This document shows, in pieces, positions 28,392 to 38,000 of a stretch of 64,000 nt of DNA. A program made the translations under genes and the position numbers. The stretch spans positions 71,950,856 to 72,014,855 of the forward strand of contig NC_054702.1 of NCBI RefSeq assembly GCF_016097555.1, given 5' to 3'. The first letter of the stretch is position 1, and every line of letters begins with the position of its first letter. The notes beneath the pieces were generated by a model. It searched no databases. It was not told the DNA's origin and saw nothing but the letters and a program-made list of their open reading frames with translations. The DNA comes from Gigantopelta aegis (Eukaryota; Mollusca; Gastropoda; Neomphalida; Peltospiridae).

Positions 28392-28523
28392 ATGAAAGGT
28401 CTTTCAATGGGAAGCGGAGTTTCTCGTAAGGGTGTGGTCGTGATTGCTGTCATCTCTGTCGTGGCTGGCATCTATATCATATATAGGATGAAGAGCAATT
28501 CCGGAAAGCGTCCGAAAGCCTAA
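28392..28523 (+). CDS. 43-residue single-helix membrane micropeptide
   Basis: ATG in good context (AAAATGA) opens a 43-codon frame. It starts MKGLSMGSGVSRK, continues into a hydrophobic helix (GVVVIAVISVVAGIYII, about residues 14-30) and ends in a basic tail YRMKSNSGKRPKA. Thirteen bases after the stop is a strong donor (AAT then GTAAGT at 28537). A matching acceptor (TTTTCTTTTCGTTTTCAG) ends at 30037, with AATAAA at 30284, so a two-exon mRNA with an intron in the 3' UTR is plausible. The layout resembles small mitochondrial or ER tail-type proteins, but I cannot name the family. It could be chance: the frame is short. The splice signals and clean topology argue for a real gene. Confidence 0.5.
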   Translation: MKGLSMGSGVSRKGVVVIAVISVVAGIYIIYRMKSNSGKRPKA

Positions 28524-28764
28524 CACGCCATGTAATGTAAGTTTCACACGTTAAAATACATGTTCATTATTTTCGATATTAGATACTGTATTCTCTTGTT
28601 GGTCAGCTTTAATTAAAAACTGCGAAATGCTAAAATACCAGACATCCGCAAGACCATGCAAAAATTCACTTTAGTAGGTATTCGGTTTAGAGAGGTTATA
28701 TTCTGTAGTGAATTTCAAAAAGGGAATTCCGGTTTTCAGAGGGTCCGGTTTTGAGGGATTTTAT

Positions 28765-28803
28765 ACACACACATACACACACACGCACACACACACACAC
28801 GCA
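28765..28803. repeat. (CA)n microsatellite
   Basis: CA-rich run with GC and AT interruptions, in the predicted 3'-UTR intron of the micropeptide gene. Confidence 0.9.
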
Positions 28804-29144
28804 CGTACACGTGTAATATAGTCTACCTTGATAAGAACGACATCTCAATAGTTATATAACATCCACGTGTCTATAACAAAAATCTGCAGATGCGGCATGT
28901 GACTTTATAGTTTAAAATGTATGCAGATTCGGCACCATGGTTATCTATATCGCTAGAGGGTACGAGGTGGGTGGAGGTGTAGTATTATGGGTGAATGCGG
29001 CGATCCGTTTATTCCATGAATTAGTCCAGTGAATGAAGCTTTGCTATCAGTTATTTTGCAAAAAAATTTATATATTTTATAGCCATCACCCCATTGATGT
29101 CCTACCCTATACGCCGATCCACCTTACTTTCATGGCGTATTAAC

Positions 29145-29228
29145 CAGTGGCGTAGCGAGGGGGTGGGGATTGTATTAAATTTTATAAAATAATACATACA
29201 TACATACATACATACATAGAGTGGGTTG

Positions 29229-29268
<40 letters not shown>

Positions 29269-29326
29269 CAAATAGTGGGTTGCCCTCCCCCACCCCACCC
29301 AATATAAAATCCTGGCTACGCCAGTG
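29145..29326. mobile_element. MITE-like element, ends CA(G/C)TGGCGTAGC
   Basis: Left end CAGTGGCGTAGCGAGG, right end GGCTACGCCAGTG. Inside are (ACAT)n and (AC)n microsatellites at about 29195-29263. No clear target duplication. Confidence 0.6.
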
Positions 29327-29689
29327 GTAGTAACTTCCCTGTCATGGACAGAACTCTCTGGCGAAGTCAAGGTTGTGCCCACGACAGGCGTGCTTGACCA
29401 GTTCTCTGACGGAAGCATGCCAAAAATTACCCACATCCACACAGTGGTGGTAACTAATAAATCTACACGTGCCATACTCGACGAATGAGGAGTGGATTGT
29501 CTCACTTGATACGGATTTCGCGTAACCCAGTTATAATACACGTGGTTGTCGTGACCACACACCTTGGTTATCTGGGTTTTGTGCCCAGGTTAAGGGTTAA
29601 TGGTTTGTGAGATAAAACTCGTTGTAGGAAACGATTTTAATACTTCCACAAGTCACTACGATACGAACCTAAAAAAAAATCTACCAGTA

Positions 29690-29942
29690 TGGTGCTTCGG
29701 TGGTATAGAGGTTAAGCCATCGGACTTAAGGCTAGTAGGTACTGGCTTCGCACCCTGATACCGGCTCCCACCCAGAGCGAGTTTTAACGGGTAGGTATAT
29801 GGTCATTACACAGACTTCTCTCTCACTAACCAGAACCAACTCACCCATTGGACAGACAGCCCAGATAGCCGAGGCGTGTGACCAGAGCAGCGTACTTGAA
29901 ACTTGATTGGATATAAACACAAAAATATATTGAAATGAAATG
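29690..29942 (+). mobile_element. SINE family C, full length, diverged
   Basis: Head TGCTTCGGTGGTATAGAGG with box B-like GGCTTCGCACCC, then CTCTCACTAACCAGAACCAA and the end GATTGGATATAAACACAAAA. It lies about 100 bp before the predicted 3'-UTR exon of the micropeptide gene. Confidence 0.75.
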
Positions 29943-30037
29943 GTTTTTACTATATTCATTTTGTTTTAATTTTTAATTTAGTTATGTAAATCTAATATAT
30001 GTAGTTTGTTTCATATCTTTTTTCTTTTCGTTTTCAG

Positions 30038-30300
30038 GCTCATTAAACAGAGAAGAACTACTGGAAAAGAAAAACACGCGGGGGAATATGGATTTCTTTA
30101 TTGTTTGTCAGACTGTAAACTTTGACTTAAGGTGGCTGTTATCTGTGTCCTATGGACTGTGATATCGGTGAACGATTAACTAAGTGCGCTCAACAGGTTG
30201 TTCTATGCACACACGTATACGTGGATATATGCATTTACGCGTGAAACAAGGCAGTATATACACGGTGTTATTTCCCCAAAAACAATAAATTTCAGTTACA
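30038..30300 (+). other. Predicted 3'-UTR exon of the micropeptide gene
   Basis: Begins after a pyrimidine-rich acceptor at 30020-30037. It has no long open frame and holds AATAAA at 30284-30289. Support is from splice and poly(A) signals only. Confidence 0.4.
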
Positions 30301-30624
30301 TATGTTTTATAAAAAGGTTGTTTTATGACTACGTTGTTGTTTTGTTATTGCTGTTCTCCTTTTTAAGGATAACCTATGATGTTAGTTTTCTTAGAACATT
30401 TTGGTACAGGTGGATGGGTTATACAGACGTCGATATAGGGAAATGATGATGTGTGTCCGAATCACTCCCCCGAACATCAAAGGTCTCCAAAAATCGAGTG
30501 CTGAACTTATTATAATGGATTTCTTTCTTTTTAATGGAAACGACTTAATATTTGGTTAGCTAGGCGTGACCTTTTTATGGACGTGCCCCCCCCCCCTCCA
30601 ACACACACACCCCTAGAAAGATGA

Positions 30625-31085
30625 AAGTTTATTTTGTTTAACGACACCACTAGAGCATTGATTTATTTATCATCAGCTATTGGTTGTCAAACATTTTGTA
30701 ATTTCGACATAGTCTTAGAGAGGAAACACGTTACATTTTTTAATTAGTAGCAAGGGATCTTTTGTATGCACTATTCCACAGACATGACAGCACACATCAT
30801 TGCTTTTAATATACTTGGGATCGATCCCCGTCGGTGGGCCCATTGGGCTATTTCTCGTTCCAGCCAATCCTCCACAGCTGGTGTAATCGAAAAGAGTAGC
30901 CCATGGCGTGGCGGCAGCGGGTTTCCTATCTCATTATGCGTGTGGTCCTTAACCAGTCCGACGCCATATAACCGTAAATAAAAATGTGTTGAATACGTCG
31001 TTAAATAAAACATTTCCTTCCTTCCTTTTGGTGCACTAGACCGACCGCGCATCAAGGGCTCAATTTATTACTGGGCTACACCCCC
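30625..31085 (-). mobile_element. SINE A interrupted by an inverted SINE B/A segment
   Basis: 30625-30815 is the tail half of family A on the minus strand. At about 30815-31028 the orientation flips: GGGATCGATCCCCGTCGGTG belongs to a plus-strand A head. It is joined near 30885 to a family B body (AAAAGAGTAGCCCATGGCG) and tail (GTCGTTAAATAAAACATTTC). From about 31031 the minus-strand A head resumes (TGCACTAGACCGACCGCGCA, then a C-run). Confidence 0.65.
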
Positions 31086-31275
31086 CCCCCCCCCTCCCTT
31101 CACCCCCAACCTTTGGAAAAACATTACGGCGGTCCCAAGTAATAGGCCTCTGTACATGAGTAAATTCAGAATTTTTTATTTGTGTAGGAGACATAGTTAT
31201 ATTTTTGTTTTTACTGTGCAGAATAAAGCAAATGCAACCGACCCTAAAATCTGCATTAAATGAAACACAATAAGG

Positions 31276-31590
31276 ATGACGTGTGTGCGTGTGTGTGTGT
31301 GTGTGTGTGTCTGTGTGTGTGTGTGTGTGTGTGTGTTCGTGTTAGTTTGTGTGTGTGCATGTTCGTGTTCGTGTATGTGCGTGTTCGTCTCTCTCTGTGT
31401 GTGTGTGTATGTGTGTGTGTGTCTGTGTGTGTTCATGTTAGTTTGTGTGTGTGCATGTTCGTGTTCGTGTATGTGCGTGTTCGTCTCTCTCTCTGTGTGT
31501 GTGTGTGTGTGTGTGTGTGTTTATGTTTGTGAGCGTGTGCGTATTTGTGTGTATGCATGTCCGTATGTGTGTTCGTGTGTGTGCATGTTA
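31276..31590. repeat. (GT)n-rich array with an internal 96-bp duplication
   Basis: GT tracts are interrupted by TTCGTG and CATG motifs. The block TTAGTTTGTGTGTGTGCATG with its following TTCGTGTTCGTGTATGTGC occurs near 31342 and again near 31438. Long cysteine/valine open frames through it are artefacts. Confidence 0.9.
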
Positions 31591-31724
31591 TTAATTGCAT
31601 CAAAAGAATTACAAGTGTCAGCATCATGTTATCACCAAAAAGAAGAATTGGATAAGCACTCTGTATGCACACAAGCACGAAAACTGGACAATGCAGTGAC
31701 GGATGTAAGTGGAATAGGGTTTAA

Positions 31725-31728
<4 letters not shown>

Positions 31729-31800
<72 letters not shown>
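31729..31800. repeat. (AC)n microsatellite
   Basis: About 35 AC units. Confidence 0.98.
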
Positions 31801-31802
<2 letters not shown>

Positions 31803-31909
31803 TTAGCTAACAAGTAAAAAACACCCAGTCTACCCTCCTCAGAATATGCACTCCCCAGTCATTATTATACGTATAATTTACACTCTTCCAGTTATTATTA
31901 TATGTAGGC

Positions 31910-33180
31910 TTTCCAGACGGTTCGTCCACTGGACAATTCGTCCACCGGACGATTCGTCCACTCACCTCGGACAATTCGTCCACTCGACTGCATTTTTTTC
32001 AAACATATTAATAGTTATTTCTTTGACATGGTAATCGTTTCTTAACATTATTTTGTGGTATAAAATAGAGTTAGAATTCAACATTACTATCCAGTTTTTA
32101 TTAACTGTTTGTATTCATTATCATGCGGATGATTCGTCCACGGACGATTCGTCCACTCGCTCGTACACGATGTGGTAAATAGGTAATGCAAGCCTTCGCG
32201 TCGGAAGACTTTATTACCCCCCGCCCCCCCCCCCTCCCGTCATGTTCTCCTTCAATGGCGTAAATTCTATCCACTGTACCCTCCCTCGTCACGTTATCCC
32301 CATATGCCTAATAACCTCGAAATAAAATTAAAACTTGTTGTTTTCTATTCCAATTTAATTAAATGTACATTAAAAAACAATTCAACAAAACAACAAATGT
32401 CATTCAAAGTTAACATATTTGACAGTAGTAGAAATGCACAAGCGAATGTTTTTGGTCAATTAAATCAGTGTAGAATCGATGAATGGTATTTCGTCGTTGT
32501 TAACTGCACAAATCACTGTAGGAGATTATCCATTCAGATATCACTGGAAGAGAAACGTCCAACAGTCAGCCGACTAATGAATGGATAATCTCGTAACAGC
32601 ACGAATCAATTCTTTGGCAGTAATTTCGTCATTGGTATAGCGTCTCCAAATGGCAAAGAATTCTCCCTGCCGGGTCCTATGCTTCAGCCGTTGCATCCGT
32701 CCATACACCCCTGAGCGTGCTGTAACCTCACCGTGGTGCAGGGGTGTAACATTCTCTTTGAGAATGGCCAATACAGCACATATTGTACTAAAAACATCCT
32801 ACGACATGTAGCGTGAAAGGCGTACATTATAGAAACAAACAATAACCGAATAAATAGAAACACCAAAGAATTATGTCTGCAGAGCATTGTTACAAAAACA
32901 TCTACCAAGCGTAATCTAATGCAATATCATTTATTTTCACCTTTGTAAATTTATGACACAGCAAAAAAAATACGGGGTAAAATATATCTAATAATTTATT
33001 TAGCCCCCACGTACATGCAGTACACATTATTTAGGCCGTGGACGAAATGTACTGGGGAAATAAAAACCCAGTGGACGAATCGTCCGGAACTGATTTTGTG
33101 TAGTGGACGAATCATCTCGAGTTCCTCGGTGGACGAATTTTCAGTGGACGAATTGTCCAGTGGACGAATCGACTGCATCC
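31910..33180. mobile_element. MULE-like element A, termini built of repeated GTGGACGAAT motifs
   Basis: The left end carries the motif (A/G)TTCGTCCAC at about 31920, 31936, 31952 and 31974, with two more copies at 32132 and 32147. The right end carries the complement GTGGACGAAT at 33071, 33103, 33129, 33144 and 33160, ending CGACTGCATCCC. Length is about 1.27 kb. The interior is AT-rich, and a minus-strand frame at 32574-32771 may be a transposase remnant. No convincing target duplication was found, so the edges are approximate. Confidence 0.6.
32574..32771 (-). pseudogene. Possible tail of a MULE-type transposase
   Basis: A 65-codon minus-strand frame holds VTPLHHGEVTARSGVYGRMQ and ends IWRRYTNDEITAKELIR. 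The order of a basic PLHHGE(V)xAR block followed by a short amphipathic C-terminus recalls C-terminal regions of invertebrate MULE transposases as I remember them. This is recall, not alignment. No catalytic domain is present. It lies inside element A. Confidence 0.3.
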
Positions 33181-33225
33181 CATATGGCTTATACGCACTC
33201 CCCTTGAATACAATCCACATTCATT

Positions 33226-34325
33226 ATCAGTCCCCTGTCGGTCCTACCGAAAGGGACTATAGGTTTTATTTCCGTCCTTCTGTCTGTCCGTCTGTCTGTC
33301 TGTCCGTCCGTCTGTCCCAAATAAATTTTCAGAAAAAAAAAAATTCACAATGCTTCGAGATATTGGGCTTTTTAAAAATTTAACTTTATCATATAGCATT
33401 ACAACTAACTTTCATGACAAATTACCTATTTTGACCGAATTATGGCCCTTGAACTTAGGGGATACAGAACTTTGTTTTTCGGACTCTCTCCCCCCTCCTT
33501 ACCCCAATGCCTCAATATATTGAGCTGAAAGTTTGCGTATAGCTTTATAGTGTACCATTACAGATCAAGTTTGACTTTCTTCACGATTTTCGGTCTACAG
33601 GCTGGTAGGTACTGGGTTCGGATCCCAGTCGAGGCATGGGATTTTTAATCCAGATACCGACTCCAAACCCTGAGTGAGTGCTCCGCAAGGCTCAATGGGT
33701 AGGTGTAAACCACTTGCACCGACCAGTGATCCATAACTGGTTCAACAAAGGCCATGGTTTGTGCTATCCTGCCTGTGGGAAGCGCAAATAAAAGATCCCT
33801 TGCTGCTAATTGGAAAGAGTAGCCCATGTAGTGGCGACAGCGGGTTTCCTCTCAAAATCTGTGTGGTCCTTAACCATATGTCTGACGCCATGTAACCGTA
33901 AATAAAATGTGTTGAGTACGTCGTTAAATAAAACATTCCTTTCTTTCCTTTCTTCACGATTTACCTATTTTTGACAGAGATATGACCCTTGAATTTACGA
34001 GAATTTATTTTCCGGGCTTTTTTTCGCAATCCTGAAGTGGCATTTTGTTTATAGCTTTACAGATCAAGTTTGACTTTCATGACGATTTACCTATTTTTTG
34101 ACAGAGATATGGCCCTTGAATTTTGACGATACGAAACTCAGGTTTCCAGACTTTGTTTTTGCAATGCCTCAGCATATTGAGCTATAAGTGTGTGTATAGC
34201 TTTAGCATGTACTATTACTGATCAAGTTTGACTTTCATGGCAATTTACTAATTGTTTTACAGTTTTAGCCCATGCACTTGGCCCCGATAGGGGACATGTA
34301 TTGCTTTAGCAGTACTCTTACAGTG
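33226..34325 (+). repeat. Interspersed repeat with internal reiterated blocks
   Basis: Opens with CGGTCCTACCGAAAGGGACT and a (TCTG/TCCG)n run. It then repeats a block of about 130-190 bp four times, each with CAAGTTTGACTTTC or ACTTTCATGAC, GATTTACCTATTTTTGAC and ATGGCCCTTGAA. It is interrupted by a SINE B at 33590-33947. A fragment of the same family is at 7201-7420. No protein-coding content recognised. Confidence 0.6.
33590..33947 (+). mobile_element. SINE family B, near full length, with target duplication
   Basis: Head from GGTCTACAGGCTGGTAGGTA with box B-like GGTTCGGATCCC; then CCAGTGATCCATAACTGGT, the core and the tail GTCGTTAAATAAAACATTCC. The 15-bp CTTTCTTCACGATTT flanks it at 33575-33589 and 33948-33962, showing insertion into the surrounding repeat. 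Confidence 0.9.
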
Positions 34326-34620
34326 CTGGGCGGGACGTAGCCCAGTGGTAAAGCGTTCGCTTGATGCACGGTCGGTCTAGGATCGATCCCCGTCAGTGGC
34401 CCATTGAGCTCTTTCTCATTCCAGCCAGCGCACCACGACTGTTATATCAAAGGCCGTGGTATGTGAGATGGTGCACATAACAGATTCCTTGTTACTAATG
34501 GGAAAATGTAGCAGGTTTCTTCTCTGTGACTTCGTCAAAATGACCATATGTTTTACATCTAATAGCCAATGATTAATAAATCAATATGCTCTAATGGTGC
34601 GTTAAACAACACAAACTCAG
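34326..34620 (+). mobile_element. SINE family A, full length
   Basis: Head GGGACGTAGCCCAGTGGTAA and GGATCGATCCCC, the core and tail GCGTTAAACAACACAAAC. Confidence 0.85.
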
Positions 34621-35020
34621 AAGGCTTGGTATAGCCAACATGAAGGCCTAATCTACACTCCGCATTCGTTACTATTCATTATTAATATTATGCACTCCAC
34701 TTACATTTACATATAATGTACACACCATGTGCACTATATGCTGTGTTTATATGCTGCTTATATTATTTTTCTTAGACAATTTTATATCATCGGCAATGAT
34801 TTGATCCAAAAGAACCTGATCCATCGTTTGTCACCTACAGTTAATTCCCCATAGTAATTCTTCTATTATAAAACCAAACAAATATCCATAGGAAAAGATA
34901 ACTCTGAAATACCAGCATCAGCATGTTTTGTATGAATTGTTTTCAATAGGTTGTACATGAATTGTAACGTGCTAATTTTACTGTCTTACTTGAAAAAAGT
35001 AATTTTAATAAACTGGCAAA

Positions 35021-38000
35021 ATGTCGGACGATCTTCAGACTCTGGTGGCTATGGGATTTCCGGAGAACAGAGCGTAAGATACAAAACCGACAAATGATAA
35101 ATTGACAATTTTTAAATTTTTATTCAAACGAATCAGATTACTTTATTTAGCAACGACCACTGATTTGTAAAGAAAAATTGATTGCCTGTTTTTAGCTCCT
35201 TCCATGGAACATTTTGTTTTCAACATCTTGATAAGCGATATTTCTAGTTAATAGAAAATTCATTAACAACTACTGTTTATTATTATTATTATCGTCAACA
35301 TCCCTATTCAAATTGTCCGAACCAAATTGTTAACAACTACGAAATATTACTTTTCTACCTTTAATTGCCATTAGATTTCCTCCAAAGTTTGTCCAGACAG
35401 AAATCTTGAAAAAAACATTACAATGACACAGGAGTCCGGCGATCTTGCCTGTGTGATCTCGCCACGGGCGAGATAGCTGTAAATTCCATATACTGCTGGG
35501 CGAAATCGCCGTACTCTATATACATATAAGCAGACGGGAATATCACTGTTTATTACAATAAATTGGTTATTATAATAATATTTAATTAATGTTGTAAGCT
35601 TTTGTTTTTTCTGTCATTGCTTTTGTTCAGTTTACTCCATATCAGCAAGGTTGGGCGAGATCGCCGACGTTTTGTGTACCATTTGAGAACATATTAATGT
35701 AACAAATTAATAAAATTCAAACTGAAACTCCATCTGTCTGTTTTCTGTCTTCCATACTGTTTACAACAAAGTTGGCCCGACTGACAGTACTTTAAGCTTA
35801 TTATTATTCAGTGCATGTTTTGGGTTTGATATTGGTTTCTCAAAAAGTTGGGCGTGGTCGCCGACATGTTTGTGTGTTCCATTTTATAGTACACTTATAT
35901 ATTTGAGAACATGTTAATGTTACAAATTAATAAAATGTCAAACTTCGATCGGCAGAATACAAATTCCTCTTTAGTTAGATATATAATATATAGTACGGCG
36001 ATTTCACCCAGCAGTATATGGAATTTACGGCTATCTCGCCCGTGGCGAGATCACCCGGGCAAGATCGCCCTACTTCATGACACAGATTCCACATACCAGA
36101 TGATAACTGTCACCTATATCGACTTCGCTGAGAGGGATCGTAGTCATAACGGCCCCAGTACTAAACGGCCTTAACAATAATTGGTCAAAACGGCCAAAGT
36201 GAAAAAGTCATAACGGCCCTTGAAAAAAGTCAAGACGGCCTTAGATACAATACTTTAAAAATGTATTTCATCTACACAATGTCATCTACACAACGCCACT
36301 AGGAACTCGTTCAGACGATACGCACTCACCCGGAAAACCTAGATGGTCCACTAACCCCCCCCCCCCCCCCCCCCCCCACTTTCTGTGATTGAATTCAATG
36401 TTGTTAAATAAAATGTCAATTGATGGTCTTAATTACAATAGTATATTGTGTTGTGTAGGCTAATAAATTGTTACCAGTGATTCCGTTGTTTTGGTTGTTT
36501 TTATATATATTTTTTGAACTGCCTGAGATATAGGCTATATTGATTACTAATTATTACTAATGGGAATTAATTTAACGTGATAGTACCTATTGGCCGTTCT
36601 GATCATTTCTTTTGGCCGTTTTGACTTTTTTCTTTGGCCGTTTCATCTTGGGGCCGTTTTGACTGCATACCGCTGAGAGCGTATAGGGCAAAAAGCATGT
36701 AATTTTGTGCCATCTGCCATTTTGACTTTTTATGGAATATTCTTCAAGAGGGGTGAAAGGATAGGACTTAATCTAACAACGTCATAACATGTTATGAATG
36801 CCAGACAACTCGGCCCACATTGAGACAGCTCGGCCCAGAGTTCTGAGACAACCCAGCCCACGCGAGACAACTCAGCCCGGAGTCCAGAGACAACTCGGCA
36901 ATGACAATCTTGTCTATTGTTGGACAAGTGTTGTTTTTTAAATTAAAGTATTCTCACCGAAATAAAAGAATGTGTTTTTGTTAGTATTGAATTAGTCCCA
37001 CATTAACCTAAACGTCCCGAAACGAAGTGTCATGTCGGATTGATAAATTGCTGATCCATTTATCTTTGAAGACAGTTTCCACTGTTCGAATAATTTGTTT
37101 TTGTTCTACAGTCGGTGACCTAAACATTGGGGCCGAGCTGTCTCGACGTGGGCCGAGTTGTCCCCAGGGCCGAGTTGTCTGGTCCCCACATGTTATGATA
37201 TAAAAGCAAACGTGATGACGTCATATTATTATTATTATTATTTTTGTATTTTTTGAATGATACCACTAGAGATCATTGGTTTCATATTAATTGTGTCACA
37301 TACTTTGGAGGCTTTCACCTCTCTTGAAGAGTATTCCATAAACAAGCAACATGGCAGACAGCAGAAAACTGCATGTATTTTTCCCTATGCAATCTCGGCA
37401 AAGACAATATCGGCGACATCGTTGCAGTCTCGTGTGTGGAATCTGTATATTTGTAGTGGGTTTTTTTGCGATTTGTGTCTGGACAAACTTTGGAGGAAAT
37501 CTAACGGCAATTAAAGGTAGGAGAGTAATTTTTTGTAGTTTGGTTCGGACAATAACTGTGTTATGCTTCCAATTCCATTGAGGTTGTTTTCTTGTGCATG
37601 GTTCATGCAATCAACATCCAATTTGTTGTTGTCTGCTTCTCGTTCATTTGTGAGGTTTTTCTTCACAGTTCGAGAACATTTTCATTAACAATAAAGTTCA
37701 GACAAGTATGTATCTAAATACAAAACTTTACAAACCCCTAAAACCAATAATTTTACTAAGTCTTTTTTGTTTTATTCCTTAAACCTATCGATATCGGGTC
37801 CACATGACTAGTAGAAATTGACTTAAATTGGAGGAAGATGAATTAACCTTCGGTGCGTGTCACATAACCTCACACATGCCAGATCAACAAGGCTAAAATA
37901 TTGTTTAAATTATTATATTTGTTGTGCAAAAGGTATGCTACATTTTTGTGCCTCAGTTGTAGTTAGTAGTATTCATAATCAATTCATAACAATTGTAAAT

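Noticed and set aside
31260-31806. Long valine/cysteine open frames
   Set aside because: They are translations of GT and CA microsatellites.
36354-36377. Poly-C run as an assembly error
   Set aside because: Long C/G runs recur in MITEs and SINE ends across the window, so they look biological, though exact lengths may be unreliable.
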